This document shows, one piece after another, positions 1 through 8,877 of a DNA stretch of 11,594 bases. This DNA comes from Cudoniella acicularis. Taxonomy: Eukaryota > Ascomycota > Leotiomycetes > Helotiales > Helotiaceae. The translations under genes were made by a program, and so were the position numbers. Under the pieces are notes generated by a model. The model searched no databases, was not told the DNA's origin, and saw nothing but the letters and a program-made list of their open reading frames with translations. The stretch lies in assembly GCA_013054445.1 (NCBI GenBank), contig JAAMPI010001671.1, positions 1-11,594 on the forward strand, written 5' to 3'. Position 1 is the stretch's first letter. Every line of letters starts with the position of its first letter.

Positions 1-80
1 ACGCCCTTCTCTATTGGGTAGTGGCCCATAAAAGTACCTTTATTTAAATATTCCTCAGCTACACCGCATTCTCCACAGTC
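1..80 (+). promoter_or_regulatory. Short upstream region of the MFS gene with a TATA-like stretch
   Basis: This is the sequence between the window edge and the first ATG of the MFS gene. It contains an AT-rich, TATA-like stretch at 41-50 (TATTTAAATA), about 30 nt before the ATG at 81. That is close for a fungal TATA element, so it may lie within the leader instead. The true promoter probably extends beyond the window. Confidence 0.25.
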
Positions 81-164
81 ATGTCTACAAGCACGCTTCC
101 CGCGCCTTCTCTTTCCATCATGGAAAAACAAGTCCTCGGCCTCGATTCCTTCAATACAAAATAG
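81..164 (+). promoter_or_regulatory. 27-codon ORF that is either the broken N-terminus of the MFS gene or a uORF
   Basis: ATG 81 opens 27 codons that end at TAG 162-164, in a different frame from the transporter body. A second ATG at 120 lies in the same short frame. If translation of the pump begins at Met 247, this reading frame acts as an upstream ORF in the leader. If the A4 run at 158-161 is a sequence error, it is simply the true N-terminus of the transporter. The sequence alone cannot decide between the two. Confidence 0.4.
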
Positions 165-1946
165 CGCCACATCAGAATCGAAAGAAGGCTCAAATCTTCC
201 TCCACTCGAGGAAGTAAAAGCAGAATTCAAACCGGGACGAGGATTCATGCTCGCATTTATATCGATATGTATAATTACACTAGCAGCTGCTCTCGATGCA
301 ACGTCTCTTAGTATCGCCTTGCCAATCATAACGGAGAAGCTTAATGGAACGGCTATTGAAGCTTTCTGGGCTGGAACATCTTTTCTACTCACTTCAGCTG
401 TATTTCAACCCGTTATTGCTGGCCTGAGTCATGTATTTGGACGAAAACAGGTAAGCAATATTATCCCACTCTAGGGAATTAGAAACTGATTCTCATAATT
501 ATAGCTTCTCTTGGTTACTGCGCTATTTTTCGCAGTGGGATCCATCCTGGCAGCCGTCGCCACAAACTTTACTATGATGCTTATTGGACGATCCATCCAG
601 GGTATCGGCGGAGGTGGCATCTTAACACTTGGCGAGATTCTTGTCACAGATCTCGTTCCTCTTGCAGCTCGAGGGGCGTGGTTCGGATATCTTGGCTCCA
701 TGTGGGCAGTTGGTTCTGTGACAGGCCCAATGATGGGGGGTGCTTTTGCCCAGAACGTTAGCTGGCGGTGGATTTTCTGGATCAACCTCCCTATCATCGG
801 CGCCGGAAGTCTTGCGATCTTCTTCTTCCTGACGCTTGATAAACTTCCCGGAGAACTCATCACCAAGATGAAGAAGTTTGACTGGATTGGCTCTGTGGTT
901 TTCATCGCTTCAGCCGTTTCATTCTTAATTCCAGTGACATGGGGTAAGTCTCCTTATGCTCTCAGCCCTATTATTACTAACAAAAAATCATAGGAGGTGT
1001 TATGTATCCCTGGGACTCTTGGCGAACACTCTTTCCACTCCTTATGGGCGTCGCTGGTATTGTCGGCTTCGGCTTCTACGAAGTATATTTATCTCACCGC
1101 GCCTTCGACAACGAAGGCAAGCTCCTTCCAGGAGACAACGTCGAGCCCGTAATCCGAATCAGCATCTTCAACAACGCAAGCATGCTTATCACATACACCA
1201 CTACTGTTCTCCACGGCGTAGTTTTATGGTCTCTCCTCTACTTCCTACCCCTTTACTATGAAGCCGTACAAGGCTACACCCCCATCATCTCCGGTGTCGC
1301 CATCCTCCCCGAGAGCGGTTTCGTCGCTCCCATGGCAGTCATTGTTGGCGTGGCATGCGCAATGACAGGACGCTACCGTTGGGCAATCTGGCTCGGATGG
1401 TTCCTGACAACCCTCGGGTCAGGCCTACTTCTCCTCCTCGGTCCCGGAACCTCGATTCCCGCTTGGGTCTTCCTCAACATTCTTGTCAGTATCGGCACAG
1501 GAATGCTCTTCCCAGCGATGGGCTTGGGCGTCCAGGCTTCTGGTTACACACAAGATGCCGGGCACGCCGCTGCATTTTACAGCTTCGCCCGTGTCTTCGG
1601 CCAGAGCATCGGCGTTGCGATCTCCGGTGTCGCGTTCCAGAATTCTCTAAAGCAGAAACTCCTCACCTACCCCGATCTCGCTCCCATGGCTGCAGAATAC
1701 AGCAAAGATGCAACGGCGTTAGTGAATGTTATCAAACAGATGGCGGAAGGAAGTGATAAGACCGATTTAGTGAAGGCGTACAGTGACAGTCTCGGGACGA
1801 TCTGGATCTTGATGACGGCTTTGAGTGGTGTGGCACTTATTATGAGTTTGTTTATCAAGGGGTATAGTTTGGATCAGGAGCATAGTTCTCTACAAAAGTT
1901 TCACGAGGAAGAGAAGGTTTCTGATGCGGAGAGTGGAGGGAAGTGA
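81..1946 (+). CDS. MFS multidrug/toxin efflux transporter, DHA2-type (14 TM), with a frame break in the N-terminal tail
   Basis: This is a proton-driven efflux permease of the major facilitator superfamily in a membrane, probably the plasma membrane. Exons end at 450 and 943. Intron 1 is 451-504 (GTAAGC..TAG, phase 0). Intron 2 is 944-993 (GTAAGT..TAG, phase 1) with a TACTAAC branch site at 975-981. Visible family marks are TM1 from 247, a motif-A-like GLSHVFGRKQ (421-450), a motif-B-like GRSIQGIGGGG (about 586-618), the antiporter motif C GSVTGPMMGG (712-741) and WRWIFWINLP (763-792), as in fungal 14-TM pumps. From Met 247 the protein is 531 residues and keeps TM1. The expected start is ATG 81 (MSTSTLPAP...), but that frame stops at TAG 162-164. 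The downstream frame is open upstream of 247 and reads as a normal hydrophilic tail (NSATSESKEG...). One extra A in the A4 run 158-161 would explain this. A 79-nt intron 132-210 would also restore the frame, but its donor is poor. The substrate cannot be told. The family call is firm; the start is not. Confidence 0.85.
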
Positions 1947-2780
1947 GCTGATTGTGTGGCGGGATGAGGATGTTCGAGTTGTGGTGTTGTAATGTGTAAT
2001 GTGGTGACAGCAGTACTTGTGACGAATTTCCTTGTGTTACATTATGTGAGATGACGGTATATATAGCGAGGCGTTTGGTAGAGGTCTGTCCGATTTAGAG
2101 ATTGGCGAAATGCCAAAAATAGACTGTACTTGTACGAAATAAGATGCTACTCAATAATTACTTCCAAAAGCCTATTGTCACCTTTTCGCTAAACTATCCT
2201 TTCGTATACAAGCTGACATATAAGATGGCTCTGGGGGACTTGTATTGCGAAGTGTTTGTTCTCAGTCCAAACGAATATTTATTGGGAGAAAGATTGAATG
2301 TTAGCGTCTATTGGGTTGAGAGTGCAGGGCAGTGAGGTGAGTATGATGTTACATGTTGATAGTAAAGGAGGGCAGAAGCGAATAAACTTTGCCAGTTCGC
2401 AATGTTCTTCAGTAGCGACTACCTAGGTACTAGCGAAGGAAAACCAGCAGAGAATGTGAGTATACCGGTAATATCCTTGCTGCTGGTTTACCTTTTTCTC
2501 CACCAAAAAATGATATAGCTCTGTAGAGATGTGTTGCATCAATGTAGATTCTTGATATTTAGATTTTTCAAATTATTTGAATGAGTGACTTGGCATCTCC
2601 GTTTGCCGAAACCTCGTATTCTTATACATTCGCAAATGCAGTGAGTGATATGTACAAATCTTTCACGATTCGTTCTAATCCAAGAAATAAATGTTCAAAA
2701 ATAGTGAAGGACATATTGGATTTCAATTTCTATTCCTCTCCCTCATTCTAGGGATTATCCGTCCCCATTTCGATGATAAA
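1947..2780. other. Convergent intergenic region, no gene seen
   Basis: This holds the 3' ends of the MFS gene (plus strand) and the AA9 gene (minus strand). Short open frames here, such as plus-strand 2144-2335, have no recognisable motif or partner exon. A 10-bp perfect palindrome TACCTAGGTA lies at 2420-2429, and an imperfect hairpin (listed separately) follows at 2436-2494. I see no RNA gene or transposon ends. Confidence 0.6.
2436..2494. repeat. Imperfect inverted repeat (hairpin) between convergent genes
   Basis: The arms are 2436-2450 and 2480-2494. They are reverse complements over 15 bases with one mismatch, with a core AAACCAGCAG / CTGCTGGTTT. The 29-nt loop contains the 8-bp palindrome TACCGGTA (2463-2470). 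It could be a 3'-end structure of the MFS transcript, a remnant of a small inverted-repeat element, or chance. No target-site duplication was seen around it. Confidence 0.5.
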
Positions 2781-3831
2781 TTAACAGGTTATTGGCTTGG
2801 GACCTAGTACAATGTCAGTATTCGTAGTAATCCTTGAATCCAGAAAAAACGTACCTGGAATTGCGTATGGCTTGCCCGCGTTGTTGGGAATGCTTCCTTG
2901 GTAGATGTTCAACATGATTCCGCTAAATAACGTTAGTAATAAGTTGTGGAAACAGGGCAGATGGAACGAACGGATCAGTAGAGGTGTACGCGCCGGGGAA
3001 TTTGACCAAGTCAGTGCCGGTTTGAGTTCCGGAGCCTGTGACCTCGATTCCTGCACAACTAGGATATGTTAGAACATGAAGAATTAAGAGATTTTGTAGT
3101 CAGGAATACTTACGAGACGTAGAACTGGGCGGCACCCTCTTTATAGGCCGAGTGGAGTGCTGTAGAGGAGACAATTAGTTTAGATGAAGACGGAAATATG
3201 CAGGGGGAATTGAACCTACCAAGAAGTTCGATTCGTAGGAGATATTGTCCTGGTGCAATACACGATGGCATTGTGAAATCCCACCACCCCTTGTTAGCAA
3301 TCATTGTGTCAACCGCCCATTTCCCTGACGAGTTGTCAAGGCCTTCCTCAGCGATTTTGAACCATGAGTAGCTGTTGTAGTCGGTGGCAGATGCCGCACT
3401 GCTGACCTTTGAATAATATCAGTCATGTTACAAGGCAAACCAAGACCAGCCGCTCGTCTAGAGGGACAGAATTTATATGTTCAGCGTACCTTTGCGAGAT
3501 AGACAGTGATGGGGCCCTTGTGCGATACGGCGATAGGATTATCAGCATCGCCGCTCATTTGAGCGCCACCAATAACATGTTCAAACCAAGATGAGACTTT
3601 CGCGCCAGCAGGTATCTTCACAACAGCTGTTGAAATTGGTGTCTTCAGCCCTGTGTTGCATGCTATGGAAGAACCAGTGACCGAAAGGATAGGGTTGTTG
3701 ACCGCTGGAGGTCGAATAGCGACATTTTGACCTTGGTCAGCACCGTTAACCTTGAGTTTCTGCCACATTCCATGTCCTGATACTGTTGCTGCTGCTGCAA
3801 GCACAGCTTGGAGGAGTTGTGAAGCCTTCAT
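2781..3831 (-). CDS. AA9 lytic polysaccharide monooxygenase (former GH61), secreted, no CBM1
   Basis: This is a copper enzyme that oxidatively cleaves cellulose or related beta-glucans outside the cell. It has six exons: 3831-3490, 3406-3220, 3159-3114, 3058-2972, 2922-2855 and 2803-2781. The five introns are 83, 60, 55, 49 and 51 nt. Intron 4 has a TACTAAC branch site, and its donor is the unusual GTTCGT. The product is 250 residues. Residues 1-19 are a signal peptide ending VSG, so the mature protein starts at His20 (HGMW), the first ligand of the histidine brace. His104 in SHKGP is the second copper ligand. His179 (ALHSA) and the Q188-F-Y190 motif before Cys193 are the conserved second-sphere and axial residues. 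Cysteines are at 58, 163, 193 and 250, and there is one N-glycosylation sequon at Asn139. The chain ends at the AA9-typical YAIPGPKPITC, with no linker or cellulose-binding module. All joins keep frame and give continuous family sequence. Regioselectivity (C1/C4) cannot be read from this. Confidence 0.96.
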
Positions 3832-4330
3832 AATTATGGTTGAGTGAGGTGGAATGAGAAGAATAACTGATGTTGAACAAGGCAGTGTGCAATCTTTTCT
3901 ACCAGATTACCGCAGCTAGCAGTCAGATTGTGGGGAAGTACACATTGTGGGGACTTTATGGTTATGGGGGCTCGCCAAACCGAAGTACCGTCTGTCGAAA
4001 TCCGGGGTAATAGATGAGCAATTGACCACCTACTTAATCTGGCATTGCTTGGGATGCATGTAGAATCAAATTTACCACAAGAGATCACTCGCCAGGTGAA
4101 CAAGGTATATTGTAAGGACTTTGACTGAACCTCTGAAATAACCTGGACAGAAAATCCGTCAAATCACATGGCCAACACCAGGCTCTTCATTCTCCGGATA
4201 TCACTAGATATTCACCTAAACAACCTGACGGGCCGCGAACCGGCATGATAAATTGGTTGGCGAAGCCTCGAAACAGGATAGAAGGCGTGTTATATTGATT
4301 GCACTGTAAAGGCTAAACGGCGATAGATAG
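3832..4330 (-). promoter_or_regulatory. Upstream region of the AA9 gene with CreA/Cre1-like and XlnR/Xyr1-like motifs
   Basis: Three matches to the CreA consensus SYGGRG lie on the plus strand at 3930-3935 (GTGGGG), 3947-3952 (GTGGGG) and 4002-4007 (CCGGGG). They are about 100-176 nt upstream of the start codon, and the first two are a close pair. A GGCTAA motif, as bound by XlnR/Xyr1-type activators, lies at 4311-4316, and a CCAAT box (minus strand) at 4252-4256. This arrangement fits a gene repressed by glucose and induced by plant polysaccharide, which is known for many AA9 genes. The motifs are short and their use is inferred. No clear TATA box was seen. Confidence 0.4.
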
Positions 4331-5299
4331 AACTTCCGCAAGGGTGACATAGGAGCAGCCAAGGCGTTGGTGACGATTGCATTCCTCATGAGCCTGCTCG
4401 AGTGCCGGATAACGATGAATTGCCGATCTGTAAACATCCACTTGGATGATCGGGTCCATGTAGATGGCAAAGGAGGGAAAACGACGTCAAAATAGAAACC
4501 GCGAAGGACCCCTGGATAGTCACGTGGATTCTCCAAGGCCTCCCATTTGGGTTAGTCTCTTGGCTCGAGCACTTGGACCTCAACCTCGCAACATCATCAA
4601 TGGAGCCTCATCTCGGTTCTTCTTTTTCTGTTGATAGGACTGCACCAAAGCAATCTGCAAAAATGCCTATCGCACGCTATGGGGCATTGTGTTACAGGTC
4701 TGGCAGACTGCTTCTCGAGGCGAGCGCCTTTGGTGATGACCGCTGCTGCTATGCAGTGTACCTGTATCTCCCTAAATCCAATCATTTTCTGCTGGCCGAT
4801 TTCACGCATTGCATATTGCATATTGTTACGAAGATGTGGTGAACCAGTGGTTTGTAGGCGGTGTTTTTCCTCGTCAACTGTGTCACCATTCAGACTGCAA
4901 GCAACTTTTATCGACTTTCTCAAATAAATCATGACTCCCAAAATTGTCAATACGAAGAAAACCTCAACGTTGATGAATCTAGTGCTCTTGGTCTCAATTT
5001 TTCAGTTGACATCATGTCTATTGATTTGCCTTGTCTTTGAGCGACTCTAACGTTTCACTATCAAGGCAAGGCTGCTGTGCTTGTTTGTCGTGGCAGTGCC
5101 GCAGAGCCCACGGCTACCAGCATACAGATAAGGCTTCACTATTTTGTGTAGTCAGCGGACCTGCCTTCCTGATTACTATGCAATAGTGCCAAGCTGTTCC
5201 ATTCGTCCTGATTTAAGGTTTAAACCTTTCGATTTTTTACAATATTTTTTTCGAGTGCACTTCTGATCTTAATTCTTTCCAAACGCATTGCGGATACTC
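4331..5299. other. Intergenic region, no supportable gene
   Basis: This is the divergent spacer between the AA9 promoter and the ankyrin relic. Open frames on both strands overlap each other around 4573-4950 (up to 117 codons on the minus strand), but none has recognisable motifs, a signal peptide or plausible exon partners. A tiny tandem repeat of GCATATT occurs near 4810-4825. The last 80 nt (about 5220-5299) are T-rich and pyrimidine-rich and probably were the core promoter of the ankyrin gene. Confidence 0.5.
5215..5228. repeat. 14-bp perfect palindrome AAGGTTTAAACCTT
   Basis: This is a self-complementary 14-mer 72-85 nt upstream of the ankyrin relic's ATG. It could be a dimeric regulator site of the once-active gene or chance in AT-rich sequence. 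Nothing else supports a role. Confidence 0.35.
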
Positions 5300-7398
5300 A
5301 TGGATCCTGTTTCTGCAGTAACTACCGCCTTTGACATCGCCTCTTCGGTGGAACAAGGGTTTCTGAAGCTATACGTCTCTCTACTGGCCACTTTCAGAAG
5401 ATATTAATCTAGCTGATATGCACAAAGCCAGGACCTTATCACTTCAATCCGCGATGCTCCTGAAGACATAAAATCCCTCAGTAGTGACATAGAATTAATC
5501 CTTGCAACCCTTCGGGGAATCAGCGCTACTGAAGATTTGTATGGGTCACTTTATTCGAGCGTAGCTCTCGGAGTCGACCGTTGCAATGTGGATCTCCAAA
5601 AATGAAATGACATTGCAGATTCTCTGGTTCTAGGATTTGCTTCAAGCAGCAAATTGAAGAGGACTTGGACTGCTATTACGGCAGTACGAAAGAAGGAAAT
5701 GATTTTCGATTTCGTGAAGGAGTTAAATGCAGCGAAAATGAGTCTGTTATTAGCTCAGGGGACGGCCTTCCAGTGAGTGTTATTCCCTCAGGCTTATCGC
5801 AGCAATATGATGAGCTAAAACGGACTAGTGAATCTTTGAATTATCACTTTCAAGAACAATAATAATCGGTTAGCTCGTTAAGGCAAATGATGACCCAACT
5901 CTACGAAAGAAACAATCAGCTAAATCAGAATGTTATCACTACCTCGAACATCAAACTTCGTGACGATACATCACACCTCCCCTTCGATCAAAGCTCTGAA
6001 TCTAGACGTCAGTCTTGGCAACGATCCCCCACTTCACTCGGACCTCAGTATCAGCCACTAAGAAAGTTAAAGGTAGGAACATTAACATTGTTTGGACAAA
6101 TTGTGTGTATTTTTGCCACATATCAATTCATTCAAACTGCCGGTGGCGTCCGTGGAAGCCTGAATGCACAGCGCTTTTGTGTTTAATATTTAACGGAATA
6201 CAAATAGTTCCTAGGGACTCCCTCATATTCGAATTTTGCCAGCAAGGCAATCTGCAAGCAGTTCAGAAGCTATTGATGAAGGGAGAAGCATCGGTCAACG
6301 ATGTCACAGAACATGGCGAGACTCCTTTACATTTAAGTATTCCCACAAAGCAATAATGGCTTCTTCCTTGCTGATTGTTACAGATTGCAGCCAGCCAATG
6401 CTGAGCAGATATTTGTGCCTCCTTCTGCGAGAAGGAGCTGATCCAAAATTCGAAATTACCTTTCGAGAGCACCACTTCACACTCAACTCAAAGTAAGAGT
6501 TTAGAAACTTGCTTATGCCGCTCTTTCGGCTTTCAAATGTTTTAAGAATCCTTTTGGATGACATGTGAGAGAATTGTTAAAATGTCATCGAGGACAAAAA
6601 CTTGGACATCTAGCCATCCTAAGTAGTTTTGCATCTTATGTGAAGTCGGTGTCTTACCAAGTAGCCGAAATCCCGACATTGGAGAGCTCCCATAACTCCC
6701 AATTTCAACTTGACTGGTCTGCTGCTGATTTGCCTTGATCTTTTTAGAACTCCCTTTTTACGTGCCTGCACTCCTTGTTACACAAAAAATGAAGGCAATG
6801 AGACGACACTCATATATATAGATACTCCATAGAAACTTATAATCGATACCCTGCGCGTCTTTATTCAAGCTGGCGAGGAGTTGGAAGAATATTGTCAAAC
6901 GAGGATGTTTCTAGACCTCTTGTATTTCGAGAACATGGGAAGAGAGTCGCGATTGTCCGTTGATACTGAAACGGGCCCCGAAAGCCCCTCAAAATGGCAT
7001 CTCACCAAGGTTTTACCTGCCACATGCCCTCATGTTATGGACCAAAGTTTCTGGTTTGGTTTGCTCCTAGCAGCGTTGATCACGCAGTCTGACGAAATGG
7101 GTGCGGCCGAATTCATCAAGCATTGCAACGATGAACCTTGAGCCGTGGCTTCGTAGCTTGGTTACGTCATGAGGATTACCCGGGAATCGAAACTTCTGAT
7201 TAGGTTCACGCATACGTGCTCCAAATTTTCGTTGAACAGGGCGGAGGCATCTCATTCCTGACTAGAATCAAGGCTGGTCTGGACCCAGACGGACCTCTCG
7301 ACGAGGAGGAATCTCGTGAACAGGATACTTGGGATGAAGAGCTTAGAAACTATGAGGAAGACTTTTGTGAAAGCTGCCGTCTATATCATACACCCTAA
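5300..7398 (+). pseudogene. Decayed gene for an ankyrin-repeat protein with a fungal STAND/ankyrin-type N-terminal domain
   Basis: Exon 1 (5300-5374) starts MDPVSAVTTAFDIASSV. Intron 5375-5431 (57 nt, GT..CAG, GCTGAT branch) joins in phase to DLITSIRDAPEDIKSLSSDIE. This is the pattern of the helical N-terminal domain found before ankyrin or NACHT regions in fungi (Fungal_N/helo-like). The same frame continues through TGA 5603-5605 to KRTWTAITAV...LLLAQ and stops at TGA 5774. It then shifts frame to DELKRTSESLNYHF, followed by TAA TAA (5860-5865) and a hydrophilic, coiled-coil-like stretch. Ankyrin fragments follow: IFEFCQQGNLQAVQKLL...GETPLHLSI (about 6216-6345, third frame) and CLLLREGADPKFE (about 6412-6453, second frame). 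Weaker pieces lie at 6500-6740. A longer frame at about 6841-7143 (LRVFIQAG...) shifts at about 7140 into a frame open to 7398 apart from TAG 7201. At least four shifts plus stops make one intact protein implausible. Lesions are mixed indels and substitutions. The ankyrin identity is well supported, the exact domain name less so. It may once have acted in signalling or heterokaryon-type recognition. Confidence 0.8.
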
Positions 7399-7515
7399 GA
7401 AGGGCTTGCACTACAGGTGTCGTTTTTGTTTGTTATAAAACGTTTGGATGTTTTAGTGTCGTGTCGTTTTTAGATGAGGAAGTCTCATATTTACCAAGGT
7501 GTCACCAGAACTTTC

Positions 7516-7521
7516 AATAAA
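7516..7521 (+). terminator. AATAAA polyadenylation-like hexamer after the ankyrin relic
   Basis: This is a canonical AATAAA, 118 nt past the last stop codon of the ankyrin reading frames. It may be the old polyadenylation signal of that gene. Fungal signals are loose, so this rests on position only. Confidence 0.25.
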
Positions 7522-7599
7522 ATTCATTCATCATGAAATTACATGTTAAACTCCTGGATGGCGTTGCGTTTGTGGCCGTTGTCCTCTTCAGCTTCCGTG

Positions 7600-8218
7600 A
7601 TACACAAAAGCCAAGCTCCCTCCCCCGATCCCAAAGCTTTAAAGGCCCAAAGAGACATTTCCAAATCACGGGATTGCTACAACTTTCTCTTCCCTGTGCC
7701 ACATCTAGTAAGCCATCCTGGCCGCAGCTCCCGGTTAATTCCAATAGGCCCTCTTTCCTTCTCCCCCAGACGAGTAAAACCAACCTAGAAGAAAAGTCAC
7801 CATTACCTTTCTTTTACCTTACATCTTCTATCAACCACAACCCCACCGGCACACCCCCCCTCGTCTTCAGGGACACTGGAAAGCCCCCTGCGCTGCCAGC
7901 CCTCAATTCCAACATTCTCAACTGCTTCTTTCCAAGCTTCCATCATGCACCTTTTTTTTTTTTTTTTACAACCCAGCAATCCATGAGGTACAGGTCTGAC
8001 ATCATCACTCGTCACTAACTTTGCGTCTTTGGATTTTTGATGGAGATAAGAGTCTTGCTCTGCACGAGCTACATTTTGAAAAGTATTCTACTGATATCCG
8101 AGGGGGTTTTCCAAGGATTGTAAACGAAACCACAGCCAACCTCCGAGTCTCCCCGAGTTCAAACCCAGTGCCCTATAATAAAATGTAAAAGTAGGTCTGG
8201 GGAAACACAAAAGAAATA
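7600..8218 (+). promoter_or_regulatory. Pyrimidine-rich promoter/leader-like region with a T16 run
   Basis: The plus strand has long CT-rich tracts (about 7680-7770 and 7795-7875), ending in CAACCACAACCCC-type sequence, and a run of 16 T at 7952-7967. Pyrimidine tracts just before transcription starts on the coding strand are common in filamentous fungi, so this suggests a plus-strand gene beginning downstream. The small gene at 8219 fits that. Open frames crossing this stretch give low-complexity protein (poly-Phe from the T run) and are not believed. Confidence 0.35.
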
Positions 8219-8664
8219 ATGCCAAGAATCCCTCCTACCCTCCCTCCCTCCTTAAGCTCCAGGGGCTGGTCGACGGAACTCCGCAACACCATTCTACAAA
8301 ACGGCACGCAAGTCCGGCGACGGCCAACTCAGACGGCGACGAGGATAACTGATCCGTGGGAGAAAGTTGACAGGCTGGCTCGTATTCAGTTTGTAGAGAT
8401 GATTCGTGGAAGTGAGAGACTCGTCAAAACTATTGTGAGAGTTGAGAAATGGAGAACTGGGGTTGTGTCACTTGACTGATTGTGGATGTGTTGTAAATAA
8501 ATATTTAGGCAGAGAATGACGCTAAAGAAGATCTGAGAAGTGTGCGCCTTCGTGAGATAAGAAGGCAGTACTTAGAAAGATGGCTCGCTTTTGTTCTCGA
8601 GAGTTATGATGAAGAATCGCAAGAAAATGCTCAACGCGATCGACAGAGCACTTACTCTGCTTAA
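8219..8664 (+). CDS. Unrecognised small protein, two exons (123 residues)
   Basis: I do not recognise this gene. Exon 1 is 8219-8434 (72 codons) and exon 2 is 8509-8664, ending at TAA 8662-8664. The proposed intron 8435-8508 (74 nt, phase 0) starts GTGAGA, ends TTTAG and carries a TGACTGAT branch-like site about 30 nt before the acceptor. This is why I prefer it over simple read-through to the TGA at 8477. The N-terminal 25 residues are Pro/Ser-rich. The rest is highly charged and probably helical (e.g. VDRLARIQFVEMIRG, REIRRQYLERWLAFVLE), with no signal peptide or membrane segment. It lies convergent to the sugar transporter. It could instead be an internal fragment of a larger or decayed gene, because the exon 2 frame is open again after the stop (see 8671-8877). 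An alternative frame at 8576-8719 is also open, which weakens the call. Confidence 0.35.
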
Positions 8665-8670
8665 GTGTGA

Positions 8671-8877
8671 TTTCGAAACATTAAGTACGATGCCGCAGAA
8701 AATCGCAAACCTATCATGACCATGCCCAGCAGCAGAGTATTGATTTGTAATGAGGCCATTACTCAATTAGTTCAAGCTGCTGCTCAAACAACTAGAAACG
8801 CGCTTCCTATTCATGACTATCCCGTTTTATCATCTCTTATGACATTTCCTCGTCATTTTCATCTGCTAGATGTCTAG
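8671..8877 (+). other. Open continuation of the small gene's frame behind two stop codons
   Basis: In the same frame as exon 2 above, stops occur only at TAA 8662 and TGA 8668. The frame is then open for 68 codons to TAG 8875-8877. An ATG at 8716 starts 53 residues (MTMPSSRVLICNEAITQLV...) of ordinary composition. Either this is the tail of a longer protein cut off by two nearby stops or a missed short intron, or it is chance. No family is recognised. Confidence 0.25.

Noticed and set aside
471..905. Minus-strand 144-codon ORF
   Set aside because: It is antisense to exon 2 of the MFS gene, whose plus-strand frame carries all the family motifs. Its protein is low-complexity and unrecognised.
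956..1261. Plus-strand 101-codon ORF and the similar one at 1355-1756
   Set aside because: Both are out-of-frame shadows of MFS exon 3, rich in Arg/Ser from the shifted codons.
4597..4950. Minus-strand 117-codon ORF
   Set aside because: It is overlapped by plus-strand ORFs of similar length and has no motif, intron signals or partner. Length alone is not enough.
7533..8018. Plus-strand 161-codon ORF beginning with a signal-peptide-like stretch
   Set aside because: It runs through CT-rich promoter-like sequence and the T16 run, giving Pro/Ser-rich and poly-Phe protein. It is better explained as non-coding.
8155..8166. GAGTTCAAACCC resembling a tRNA B box
   Set aside because: No A box at the right distance and no cloverleaf could be drawn around it.
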